Shown here piece after piece: positions 50,098 through 57,876 of a DNA stretch of 64,000 bases (the first letter of the stretch is position 1; every line of letters starts with the position of its first letter). A program made the position numbers and the translations under genes. Source of the stretch: Candidatus Woesearchaeota archaeon. GTDB taxonomy: Archaea > Nanobdellota > Nanobdellia > Woesearchaeales > JACJVW01. The stretch lies in assembly GCA_020637435.1 (NCBI GenBank), contig JACJVW010000003.1, forward strand, positions 1 through 64,000. Direction: 5' to 3'. The notes below the pieces were generated by a model. It was not told the DNA's origin. It made no database searches and saw only the letters and a list, made by a program, of their open reading frames with translations.

Positions 50098-51482
50098 CGA
50101 AGCTGTGGAATCTCCATATAGTCTCTCCACAAGCCTACGACTGCATTTATGATGGCCCAGGCGGAGTTGGGTATGTCTGAGGTTACTTCCTTCTTTTGCA
50201 TGGTATATGCGTGGTTGTGCGCCATCTGGGGGTGGATCTCAGCATTGATATCCATGTCGACAGACCTTATCTGCAATTCGATGGCTTGATACTTCTGCAC
50301 CTGGTCACCTATCCTGTCTCCTATCATGAATGGTACGTGCAATGACTGATATCCTGTGCCTTTTGGATTTTTAATATAGTCTTTGGCGAGCGCAGGGTCG
50401 ATACGCATCAGACCATCGCTCTGCTCGACGATCACTTTGAATGCTTCATAGAAATCATATACCTGATCCTTGTCACGTACTATGACTCTGATACCAAACA
50501 TATCCTGAAAAGATTTTGGCCTGTCACCCTGTTCTCCAAGGGTCTTTCGGTCATATAAGGTACGAAGCAGTTTCATGGCCATACTATTCCAGCTTTTTAC
50601 CCGGGTCTGTACTTCAGCATAGGGCAGATGAATCCTCTTCGACTGGTCGATAGCTTCCACTAGATACTCCACATAGTCTTCTAGTTCAGGTTTCTTGCTC
50701 ACATAGTCGTCGAGCACCAGGTGTCTTCTTTTAATATCTCTGAGTATCTGGTAGCAGGCTTCGTAATTGATGTCACCGTTACTCTTAAGGGTGTCCGGCA
50801 TATGTGAAAGGAAATTCTGGGCAAAGTAATTGGATGATATCCTTTGGCCTACATGTCCACCGTAGGTGGCTTTATACACTCTTTGTAGCAGAGGAGCAAC
50901 CGCTTTTTTCATGTCTCCCGCTTTGGGTGCGCTTTCGTAAAAGGTAATCTCGCCGCTTTTTTTTGTCCTGTGCGTAGGGAGGTGGAGTCTTGGATGCGTA
51001 CCGGTGGTGTCCCAGTTGAGGTCTTTACCGTAAATCACGTTCCTGAATCGGAAATCTTCTTCTAGAATATCTGCATCCTGAGTCTGGAAAATAGTCGCTA
51101 TCTTCGTTCTATCTTCAAGAGAATACATGGTGATCTGATTCAAAGTGGTCGGTACGCTTGGTGTTGGAGGGATGATGGAGGCCTCTTCAAGCGTTTCCCT
51201 TATCTTGTCGGGAAGCACTTTCCTCAGCTTCACTTCACCCTCTCTTCGGGATTCGCTGACAATGGACCAGAGCCTTTGGATCTCATCATCATGTACAATT
51301 CGGTTGAGTGTACTAAGAAGCGTACCTTCGCTCATGCTTACCAGTTTTTCCAAAGGATACGCGGTGAATACCCGAGCAAATTGATAGCTAACGTCTTGCG
51401 GGTCAAGGAATGCGGGCTCCACAGCATGACTGAATCTACTGTAGAGCTGCTCATTCACTTCATGACGCATCGTGTTTGGCAT
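50094..51482 (-). CDS. RelA/SpoT synthetase-domain protein
   Basis: 462 residues. The last 180 contain a (p)ppGpp synthetase-like domain: RVKSWNSMAMKLLRTLYD, FQDMFGIRVIVRDKDQVYDFY, DYIKNPKGTGYQSLHVPF and YQAIELQIRSVDMDINAE, i.e. the Lys/Arg and acidic residues that hold ATP, GDP and magnesium, plus the GYQSLH motif. The N-terminal 270 residues show no HD hydrolase or TGS/ACT domain that I recognise. RelA/SpoT proteins are rare in archaea. The TATA box (TTTATAAAT, about 51506-51514) fits an ATG start at 51482 or 51470. Confidence 0.8.
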   Translation of the reverse strand: MPNTMRHEVNEQLYSRFSHAVEPAFLDPQDVSYQFARVFTAYPLEKLVSMSEGTLLSTLNRIVHDDEIQRLWSIVSESRREGEVKLRKVLPDKIRETLEEASIIPPTPSVPTTLNQITMYSLEDRTKIATIFQTQDADILEEDFRFRNVIYGKDLNWDTTGTHPRLHLPTHRTKKSGEITFYESAPKAGDMKKAVAPLLQRVYKATYGGHVGQRISSNYFAQNFLSHMPDTLKSNGDINYEACYQILRDIKRRHLVLDDYVSKKPELEDYVEYLVEAIDQSKRIHLPYAEVQTRVKSWNSMAMKLLRTLYDRKTLGEQGDRPKSFQDMFGIRVIVRDKDQVYDFYEAFKVIVEQSDGLMRIDPALAKDYIKNPKGTGYQSLHVPFMIGDRIGDQVQKYQAIELQIRSVDMDINAEIHPQMAHNHAYTMQKKEVTSDIPNSAWAIINAVVGLWRDYMEIPQLR

Positions 51483-51894
51483 AGGGGAGCGCTACTTAAA
51501 TTTTATTTATAAATCTTACTTTTCTTTGTCTCTTTTTAGTAGTAATCGTTGTCATCTTGCTTGGGATACCAGACATTTTATCGAACCAATGAGAATTGTG
51601 AAGATGCAAATAGAATGTAATACTGGCTTATGATGAAAACAATTCTGTGGCTCGTATTGCCTATGTGATCGTAAATCTCTAAACGTTTTATTTCGTCCAT
51701 GAAAACTATTATATACTTGCTTCACTTATGGTCAAGGTATGAACACAAAAGTTGATTGTATTCATTGTTAATTCAACCAGTTATATTTCTGCAATCATTC
51801 TTCTGAATCATGGGTAGCTCGGCTACTCTGTAAACTCTATCTGGATTCTTGGAATTTCTTGAAATCGATTGTTGAATAAATGGAGGAATGAAAA
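51483..51894. promoter_or_regulatory. Divergent promoter region and long leader of the HisG-like gene
   Basis: The RelA/SpoT gene promoter is at the left (about 51506-51514). For the right-hand gene, TTATATAC (51709-51716) predicts initiation at about 51737, right at an ATG (51739) that opens a ten-codon frame, MNTKVDCIHC, ending at 51771. A further 120 bases with a hairpin GTAGC-TCG-GCTAC (about 51812-51824) and a GGAGG ribosome-binding site precede the real start at 51895. Another TATA-like GTTATATTT is near 51780. The first 180 bases of the interval show nothing distinctive. Confidence 0.4.
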
Positions 51895-52554
51895 ATGTAT
51901 AGAGAATCAATCTATGAATTTATCAAAGGAGAAGCGACATTATTGCTTCCTAAACAGGGCGGATTATTTGATTACATGTGGGATCTTTTACCTGAAATTG
52001 GTCTAGAGGAAGTAGTGATGGATTTGGATCTGCTTAAGCGCAAGGCACTGGACAAGTTAACAATAGGAGATCTTACTGTACAACTTGTCAGAGGTGAAGA
52101 TATATCACAACGAGTAATGGATTCCCTTGGACTGGGAAGAAATACATATGGGCTTACTGGCGATGACCTTTATGATGAGTGGAGGCTAACTCAACCAGAG
52201 AATCCCCTTGAAGTGAAGAACACCTATGATTGGGTTGACAAGAGAGCTATTTATGGAAGGCCTGCACTTTGTGTTGTTAACAGGTCTGGTGAGCTAGGAA
52301 AGATAAGATCCGGATCAATCATCGCTCTAAACAGGAAATATGTCAATACATCAAAGCTTGCCCTTGAAGATTCCTTAAAAGATATGTCTTTTTTGTACAG
52401 AGTTTATAGTGGAGATACGGAGAAGGTCGTTGAAGCAGGCAACGCAAGCGCAGCAGTCGATATAGTGTATAGTGGTTCTACATTGGAATCGACTGGTCTT
52501 AAGATTGCTGCATGTATCAGGACTAGTGACCTATCGCTAATAGGAAGCAAGTAA
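51895..52554 (+). CDS. HisG-like protein (ATP phosphoribosyltransferase fold)
   Basis: 219 residues. The C-terminal AAVDIVYSGSTLESTGLKIA matches the phosphoribosyl-binding end of HisG (DLVSTGATLEANGL in E. coli), and the N-terminal half (TVQLVRGEDISQRVMDSLGL...YGLTGDDLYDEW) corresponds to the RxEDIPxLV...GITGEDL part of the same fold. HisG catalyses the first step of histidine synthesis from ATP and PRPP. No other his gene lies nearby and the sequence is diverged, so the reaction may differ. A T-run after the stop (from 52554) terminates it. Confidence 0.65.
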   Translation: MYRESIYEFIKGEATLLLPKQGGLFDYMWDLLPEIGLEEVVMDLDLLKRKALDKLTIGDLTVQLVRGEDISQRVMDSLGLGRNTYGLTGDDLYDEWRLTQPENPLEVKNTYDWVDKRAIYGRPALCVVNRSGELGKIRSGSIIALNRKYVNTSKLALEDSLKDMSFLYRVYSGDTEKVVEAGNASAAVDIVYSGSTLESTGLKIAACIRTSDLSLIGSK

Positions 52555-52759
52555 TTTTTTTTATTATTATTGACAACCAATGCATATCTGCAAAGAAATC
52601 TGTTTCTTCTTTTTTTTCTTTGGCAAATGCTCCTTTTCTATTTATGAGTTGACTAATGCTCAATGCTTCTAGGGACTCTTCACAAACTTTTTAGAAATAG
52701 AAAACTCTTTTTCGTACATTTGCTAAGAAAAAAGAGAAGAAGAAAAAAAGTCCAGAAAA

Positions 52760-53260
52760 CTATTTCGAACCGTAATAGAAATAGTTCTCCAGGACCACGT
52801 TGTCTGGAGAAAAGTTCCCCTGCCTGGGATGGCTTTCCTTTTGTGTCTGAGGTTTCCCGCCTGAATTCTCGGTAGACACTTGGTTTGATGCATGTTGTTG
52901 AACTTGTTCCACAGGTCGTTCTACAGGTTGAGCTTTAATGGCTTTGATCTGCTGCATCTCATTGTAGAGTTTTTTCATCTCTTCTGCGATGAGCTTGTTG
53001 TTCTTCATTATAGCATCCGAAACAATCTGCCTTATCTCCTGTTCTGTCACAGACTTAGTCTGTGGTTCCACCTTCGGAAGTTCCTGTACAACAGTCTCCT
53101 GTCGTTTGTAGCTCTCAGGCACAGAGTTCTCGTAGATACTTGTCGCCTGACTTACCGCGTCGTCGAATGACTGAACGTGTCCGTTCTTTGTCAATTCTGC
53201 AATCATCTGGTTCGCTTTTCTGAGTTCTTCTATGTTCATCATTCTGTACCGCACCTTCAT
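52760..53260 (-). CDS. FtsZ-coupled helical protein
   Basis: 166 residues. It starts in the ftsZ stop codon (ATGA overlap), so its translation is coupled. The start MKVRYRMMNIEELRKANQM is helical, the middle (TEQEIRQIVSDAIMKNNKLIAEEMKKLYNEMQQI) a coiled coil, and the tail is disordered with Gln, Pro and Ser before a short aromatic end (NYFYYGSK). That end may be a docking peptide. Its position suggests a role in division, but no known division family fits. Confidence 0.65.
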   Translation of the reverse strand: MKVRYRMMNIEELRKANQMIAELTKNGHVQSFDDAVSQATSIYENSVPESYKRQETVVQELPKVEPQTKSVTEQEIRQIVSDAIMKNNKLIAEEMKKLYNEMQQIKAIKAQPVERPVEQVQQHASNQVSTENSGGKPQTQKESHPRQGNFSPDNVVLENYFYYGSK

Positions 53261-54315
53261 ACAAAATTAATGTCCAACTCACTGGAGAGTGAGTTTTTCC
53301 GCTGCTGTACCTGTTTTGCGTCTTCTTTTCCGACGATCCAGGGTGAATTGACTCCGGTCATGATGGTCATGACACAGATCTTTCCTTTCATGTTCTCTGA
53401 TACACGAGCGCCCCAGATGACATTGGCGTCTTCGCTGAGATTCTTGGTGACTTCGTCACCTACTGCTTCGACTTCTTCAAGAGTCATGTCAGGTCCGCCC
53501 TCAATGTGGATGAGCGCTCCGTCTGCTCCTTTGTAGTCTATGTCAAGCAGTGGGTTGGAAAGCGCACCGCCTACAGCTTCAGCAGCCCTGTTGTTGGTAT
53601 CTGAATACCCTACCCCGATTGCGGCAACGCCGCCGTTTTTCATGATCGCTTTTACATCAGCGAAATCAAGATTGACAAGTGATGGAACGGAGATGGTCTC
53701 AACGATTCCACGAATCATGGTTGCGACAAGCTCGTTAGCAACAGCGAATGCTTGCTGTACTGGAAGGTTTCCAGCTATTTTGACCAGTCTGTTGTTGTCT
53801 ACAACGATGACGGTATCCGCGATAGCGCGTAGTTTCTGCAGACCTACTTCGGCTTTGTCGATCCTTGCACGTTCTATGCTAAATGGCATGGTCACTGTTC
53901 CTATGACGATGGATCCCATCTCGGAAGCAATCTTGCCTACCATAGGAGCAGAGCCTGTTCCTGTGCCGCCGCCCATACCAGCGCAGACAAAGACCATATC
54001 GGTATTTTTGAGGCTTTCTTTGACCTCATTCATGTTCTCCTGGACTGCAGCAGCCCCTTTTTCAGGGAAGCCACCACATCCAAGACCTTTTGTCACACTA
54101 GCGCCGATGAGAAATTTCTCATCAGCTTCAGTGATGTTCAGATGTTGCTGATCGGTATTGCATGCGATAATCTTAGCGCCTTTGATGCCTTTTCGGTACA
54201 GCCAACTTACCATATTGTTGCCTGCGCCACCGCATCCTATAACTTTGATATTTGCTTGTCCTACCTCGACTTCGGGCATTGCGCCCACCAAATTCTCCGG
54301 GTTAAATATGTCCAT
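53257..54315 (-). CDS. ftsZ: Cell division protein FtsZ
   Basis: 352-residue tubulin homologue that forms the division ring. The GTP-binding tubulin signature GGGTGTGSAP is at 115-124, VIGCGGAGNNM binds nucleotide at the N-terminus, and the T7-loop residues NLDFADVKAIM supply the catalytic acidic residue. The C-terminal tail is short and lacks a clear conserved peptide, ending SLSSELDINFV, which may bind SepF. The start is supported by GAGGTG (about 54321-54326); TATA boxes occur at 54350-54360 and 54368-54377. Confidence 0.97.
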   Translation of the reverse strand: MDIFNPENLVGAMPEVEVGQANIKVIGCGGAGNNMVSWLYRKGIKGAKIIACNTDQQHLNITEADEKFLIGASVTKGLGCGGFPEKGAAAVQENMNEVKESLKNTDMVFVCAGMGGGTGTGSAPMVGKIASEMGSIVIGTVTMPFSIERARIDKAEVGLQKLRAIADTVIVVDNNRLVKIAGNLPVQQAFAVANELVATMIRGIVETISVPSLVNLDFADVKAIMKNGGVAAIGVGYSDTNNRAAEAVGGALSNPLLDIDYKGADGALIHIEGGPDMTLEEVEAVGDEVTKNLSEDANVIWGARVSENMKGKICVMTIMTGVNSPWIVGKEDAKQVQQRKNSLSSELDINFV

Positions 54316-54479
54316 GACGGTCCACCTCAGTGTTGCTTTCTAGTAAGAATATTATATATGACAACCAGTATATAAATGTTACTAATTTGTATACTGAGTT
54401 AAGTTTTTGTATACTATTTCGTTGCTCCTGAATGGTGACTACTCTTCTTTAAATAACAATTTTGCAGGAAAAGCCCCAT

Positions 54480-54950
54480 ATGGCTAGTGATGATTCTCTG
54501 CAGATTGTTATTTTCAGGCTTCATGAGGAGTATTACGGAGTCAATATCCGGGATGTTATTGAGATCCACAAGGAAGCACCCATGACGAATGTACCTAATT
54601 CAAAACCGTTTATCGACGGAGTCATCAATCTGCGAGGTAAAATAGTAGTCATCGTGGATCTGAATACGATGCTCAATATGGAACGTACTGAACAGACGAG
54701 AAAGTCAAGGATTATCGTTATGGAGTCAGAGGGGGACCCGGTAGGCATGAAGGTGGATGAAGTCATAGAGACTGTTGTGATAGCCAAGGATGATATCCAG
54801 GCACCACCTTCTGTGATACGTGAGCGCATCAATGATGATTATATACAGGGAATAATCACGATCAAAGATCGGTTGGTGGTACTTTTGGATAATGTAAGCC
54901 TGTTCCAAGCGGATATAACTGAAGAGGTGGATGCAAGTGGAGGACAGTAA
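54480..54950 (+). CDS. cheW: CheW-like chemotaxis scaffold protein, copy 1
   Basis: 156 residues of the CheW double-barrel fold. The conserved NSKPFIDGVINLRGKIVVIVDL and SRIIVMESEGDPVGMKVDEVIE blocks are clear. CheW links receptors to the kinase CheA. The second cheW overlaps it by 20 bases, so they are produced together. ATG 54480 follows a TATA-like CTTTAAATAAC (54448-54458) and is preferred over TTG 54462. No CheA, CheY or receptor gene is in the window. Confidence 0.92.
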   Translation: MASDDSLQIVIFRLHEEYYGVNIRDVIEIHKEAPMTNVPNSKPFIDGVINLRGKIVVIVDLNTMLNMERTEQTRKSRIIVMESEGDPVGMKVDEVIETVVIAKDDIQAPPSVIRERINDDYIQGIITIKDRLVVLLDNVSLFQADITEEVDASGGQ

Positions 54951-55452
54951 ACGGATAGTGCTTTTTACACTCGGCTCTGAACTCTTTGGTTGTGATATTT
55001 CGCATGTGCTTGAGATTATGAAGGTCAGGCCTTATACAGCGATACCTGGCGCATCAGAGTATGTAGAGGGTGTCATCAATATTCGTGGGCAGATAGTGGC
55101 TGTAGTCAATCTAGCCAAGAAACTTGGTTTCCCCCAGACTGATGACCTTAACAGAGCAAGAGTTATCGTCTGTGATGTAGGAAAAGACTCTATCGGATTT
55201 CAGGTGGATGCAGTCAAAGAGGTCATGACGCTTGAGACGGGTGAGATCAAGTCACCGCCTGGAGTCATCCAGAAAAAAATAAGGTCTGAGTACCTGGAAG
55301 GTATCTATATCGACGGGGATAATCTGATAATCCTTGTGGACCTTCTTGCGCTTGTTACGGCTGAGGAACTAAATACTCTTGGCGGAACCATGGCGCCTAC
55401 GTCACCTAAGGAGATCTATGACGAGATCAATAAAGTGATGAAAGATCAGTAA
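54931..55452 (+). CDS. CheW-like chemotaxis scaffold protein, copy 2
   Basis: 173 residues, a second complete CheW domain (SEYVEGVINIRGQIVAVVNLAKKLG; RVIVCDVGKDSIGFQVDAVKEV), with a C-terminal extension of about 25 residues after the domain. The ATG at 54931 is inside the first gene; GTG at 54937 has a better-spaced GAGGTGG ribosome-binding site, so the true start could be either. The two CheW copies differ enough to have separate partners. Confidence 0.92.
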   Translation: MQVEDSKRIVLFTLGSELFGCDISHVLEIMKVRPYTAIPGASEYVEGVINIRGQIVAVVNLAKKLGFPQTDDLNRARVIVCDVGKDSIGFQVDAVKEVMTLETGEIKSPPGVIQKKIRSEYLEGIYIDGDNLIILVDLLALVTAEELNTLGGTMAPTSPKEIYDEINKVMKDQ

Positions 55453-55528
55453 GCTCTGGTTCAAGTTCTTATTGAAGTGGCAACGCATGTTTTGTAGACT
55501 GAGTGTCTGTTCACTTGATAAATGCACG

Positions 55529-55966
55529 AAGCCTGGTACACAGACCGAACAAGTTCGTTCTTGCCTTGCTCACTCTCTTCGCAAGGGATCGTTCGGTTGG
55601 CATTGCAATTTCTCCACTATTCTATGTTAAAACTTATAAAGAGATGAACAAGAACTTAGCTATTATGGGCTTGTAGCTCAGCCTGGTATACAGACCGAAC
55701 AAGTTCGTTCTTACCTTGCTCATTCCATTCGCAAGGGATCGCTCGGTTGGCATTGCAATTTCTCCACTATTCTATGTTAAAACTTATAAAGAGATGAACA
55801 AGAACTTAGCTATTATGGGCTTGTAGCTCAGCCTGGTATACAGACCGAACAAGTTCGTTCTTACCTTGCTCACTCTCTTCGCAAGGGATCGTTCGGTTGG
55901 CATTGCAATTTCTCCACTATTCTATGTTAAAACTTATAAAGAGATGAACAAGAACTTAGCTATTAT
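55529..55966 (+). repeat. Tandem 150-bp repeats made of tRNA-Ala 5' end, D-loop insert and promoter
   Basis: Two complete units (55667-55816 and 55817-55966) and one partial (from about 55529) precede the real tRNA-Ala. Each has the first 22 bases of tRNA-Ala (GGGCTTGTAGCTCAGCCTGG plus TA), an insert of about 47 bases with hairpins CGAAC-AA-GTTCG and CCTTGC/GCAAGG, the continuation GATCGYTCGGTTGGCA to the anticodon, then 65 bases that contain AACTTATAAAG, the tRNA promoter. The units are almost identical. There is no tRNA 3' half, so none of the copies can make a tRNA alone. The interval from 55453 to 55528 shows nothing else. Confidence 0.9.
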
Positions 55967-56062
55967 GGGCTTGTAGCTCAGCCTGGTAGATCGCTCGGTT
56001 GGCACAATCATCATCTGATTCCAAAGATCGAGAGGCCGCGGGTTCAAATCCCGCCAAGTCCA
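55967..56062 (+). tRNA. tRNA-Ala(GGC) with a 22-base anticodon intron
   Basis: Acceptor GGGCTTG/CAAGTCC contains the G3-U70 pair that marks alanine tRNAs. The anticodon GGC is at 56001-56003. The BHB motif is canonical: stem CTCGG/TCGAG, helix TTGG/CCAA, bulges CAC and AGA, inner helix AATC/GATT; this gives the intron at 56005-56026. One mismatch (C11-T24) is in the D-stem. The promoter TATA (AACTTATAAAG, 55931-55941) lies in the last repeat unit. CCA is not encoded. Confidence 0.95.
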
Positions 56063-56071
56063 TATTTTTTC

Positions 56072-56236
56072 TTACTTTAATTTGCTTATGATGCCTTTGA
56101 CGAATTCTTCGTATCTTACTTCGGCTGCAAGCATGGCAACATCCGGACTAGGAATGCCTTCTACATGGTCGATATGTTTGAGATGCTCAGTTAACAGTTT
56201 TCTGATGAGTTCCTTTTCGTTTGCTGTTAGCGTCAT
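56072..56236 (-). CDS. Small helical protein, 54 residues
   Basis: ATG at 56236, TAA at 56072-56074. It starts MTLTANEKELIRKLLTEHLK and ends RYEEFVKGIISKLK, with PSPDVAMLAAE in the middle: two amphipathic helices joined by a short turn. The gene ends nine bases from the tRNA-Ala on the opposite strand and is upstream of nothing on its own strand. A TATA-like sequence (TTATAATAC) is about 40 bases before the start. I recognise no family, but the composition is clearly coding. Confidence 0.6.
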   Translation of the reverse strand: MTLTANEKELIRKLLTEHLKHIDHVEGIPSPDVAMLAAEVRYEEFVKGIISKLK

Positions 56237-56271
56237 ATGTATCACCCATAGTGCATAAAGATTTGATAGTA

Positions 56272-56985
56272 TTATAATCTTGTGGGTGTGAGTATGTAGC
56301 CTTTGTCAAGGTCGCCGAAGATAGTGCATTTTTTTGGGTTTTTCCAGTAGAAGAAGACGATGTAGGCGCACAACAAAGCATCGATTTGGTCTTCATAGTC
56401 TTTTAATGCCCTGCCCCTCATCCCTATAACTTTTTGCTTGAGAAAATCACACGGAAGCAGTTTGTAGAAGGCATTTTGATATTCTTTAAAGGCCTGCCAC
56501 CTGCTTTCATAGGTTCGGCCGGGTTTGTTCTTATAGGGGATTATCTTATCCCTTCTAAAGAGTGTAATGGTGGCGGGATGAGGGAATACTTCGTAGAATC
56601 TTTTACCTGACTCTTTTGGTTTATTCAGGAAGCTTTGGGTGAACTTCCTCTGTTCCAGGGCAATGCTGATGTCTTCACCTCTAATTGACCCAGTCCAGCT
56701 TGAGAGGCGCTTTCTGTTGGCAGGGTGTGCGCCCGCATGGTGTTTTCTGAATTCTTTGTTGAGGAGCTGTTCTCCCGGGCGGGAACCATCTTCGTTGGGT
56801 ACGATGAGAGGCGCATCGATACCAATAATCGTAGGACTCTTTTGTATGATGCTAAATATGGTCTTAAGGATATTTGCATCGGAATCATGGATAGAGATAT
56901 GGACTATCTGCAAATGCTCATTAATAATTGCGACACCAGATGGGTTCCTGTTGGACCAGGCAAGATCAAGACCTACGAAAAACAT
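56272..56985 (-). CDS. DUF429 predicted nuclease (RNase H fold)
   Basis: 237 residues. MFFVGLDLAWS has the first Asp, then IIGIDAPLIVPNEDG the second, and DYEDQIDALLCAYIVFF the last acidic pair, in the order of the DUF429 family, which has an RNase H-like fold. Arg/Lys-rich middle parts may contact nucleic acid. The ATG at 56985 starts at the conserved N-terminus. DUF429 function is not established. Confidence 0.82.
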   Translation of the reverse strand: MFFVGLDLAWSNRNPSGVAIINEHLQIVHISIHDSDANILKTIFSIIQKSPTIIGIDAPLIVPNEDGSRPGEQLLNKEFRKHHAGAHPANRKRLSSWTGSIRGEDISIALEQRKFTQSFLNKPKESGKRFYEVFPHPATITLFRRDKIIPYKNKPGRTYESRWQAFKEYQNAFYKLLPCDFLKQKVIGMRGRALKDYEDQIDALLCAYIVFFYWKNPKKCTIFGDLDKGYILTPTRL

Positions 56986-57095
56986 ATACTTAATCCGAAT
57001 AGCCTTCATATTTATGAATTGTGTGCTGTTGTTTTAAGCCTTAAAACCGAAGTACTATGACAGATTTAATAGTATGATCACAATCTAAAGGTCAC

Positions 57096-57548
57096 ATGTA
57101 TGATATTACAGATATACCGGACCTTGGATCTCTTTCGATAGCGTATAAGGGTGCCCCAAATTCTTATCTATTGGCTTATGGCACCGCCGTATTGATACGT
57201 GAAAGTGGATATTCATTAGATGATGCAGCTAAGCTTGTCAGTACATTTCGTGATATGGAGTATGAGCCAAGACAGGTGGCAAGGGGAGTTGAGATCCTTC
57301 TAGGCGAGGATAGGGGTCGAAGCATCGGTGATATCATCGACGTTACGGAGCGTGTAAAGAAATACACTACCTGGTCTTGCAGCCCCTCGAATATCGCATA
57401 TGCTGTTGTTGATGCCCTAAAGACGGGAGAGTCTACAGAGCGAATATTACGTGCTATCGACTGCAGAGGGCAGCATACCTCGCGGATGCAAAACCTATTC
57501 GGTCGTGGCGCAAATGGGGTTGTAAAATACCTCGGTGATTGCCTCTGA
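57096..57548 (+). CDS. Hypothetical protein
   Basis: 150 residues. It is alpha-helical with two repeats of about 25 residues (YLLAYGTAVLIRESGYSLDDA and NIAYAVVDALKTGESTERI). No family is recognised. The start is ten bases after CTAAAGGTCAC, which contains a moderate ribosome-binding site (AAGGT). It is followed by tRNA-Pro(CGG), about 50 bases later, which has its own TATA box. Confidence 0.6.
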   Translation: MYDITDIPDLGSLSIAYKGAPNSYLLAYGTAVLIRESGYSLDDAAKLVSTFRDMEYEPRQVARGVEILLGEDRGRSIGDIIDVTERVKKYTTWSCSPSNIAYAVVDALKTGESTERILRAIDCRGQHTSRMQNLFGRGANGVVKYLGDCL

Positions 57549-57597
57549 TTGAAAAATCTTTTAAATGCATGATTTCTCGCTTTAGATTATTGACTTT

Positions 57598-57710
57598 GGG
57601 GCTGTAGTGTAGCTTGGACGTAGTAATGCTGCGTATCGCAGCATTGCTAGGGAGCAATATCACTGGCGGTTCGGGGCCGCCCAACCGGAGTTCGAATCTT
57701 CGCAGTCCCA
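57598..57710 (+). tRNA. tRNA-Pro(CGG) with a double-hairpin insert in the D-loop
   Basis: Acceptor GGGGCTG/CAGTCCC, anticodon stem GGCGG/CCGCC with loop TTCGGGG (anticodon CGG) and T-arm CGGAG/CTTCG are standard. The D-loop, normally about eight bases, holds an insert of about 36 bases after GTGTAGCTTGG. The insert folds into AATGCTGCG-TAT-CGCAGCATT and TTGCT-AGGG-AGCAA, which share two bases. I see no BHB motif at the insert borders, so it may stay in the mature RNA. A TATA-like CTTTTAAATGC lies at 57558-57568. Confidence 0.85.
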
Positions 57711-57876
57711 TACAAAACCATTTAATTTAAAAATTAGAAAAAGCAAAGGGTCGTAGTAAGTAGCACCACAGCATCTAGATAACGATGCTTAGTTTGTTTG
57801 CACAAACTGTAAGCTCAGTAGACAAGCTAGTGGGTTTCTTCGCTAGCGCTCATCAAGCCCAGGAAAATCAGATATT
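57711..57876 (+). other. Hairpin-rich spacer between the two tRNA-Pro genes
   Basis: No gene is visible. Three perfect stems follow each other: AGCATC/GATGCT (57770-57775 with 57784-57789), AGTTTGT-TTGC-ACAAACT (57791-57808) and GCTAG/CTAGC (57826-57830 with 57843-57847). The tRNA-Pro(GGG) that follows has no clear TATA box of its own, so the two tRNAs and this spacer may be one transcript. Confidence 0.5.

Noticed and set aside
55529..55966. Split tRNA genes as in Nanoarchaeum.
   Set aside because: A complete tRNA-Ala follows directly, the copies hold an insert in the D-loop, and no matching 3' half with a complementary tail is visible.
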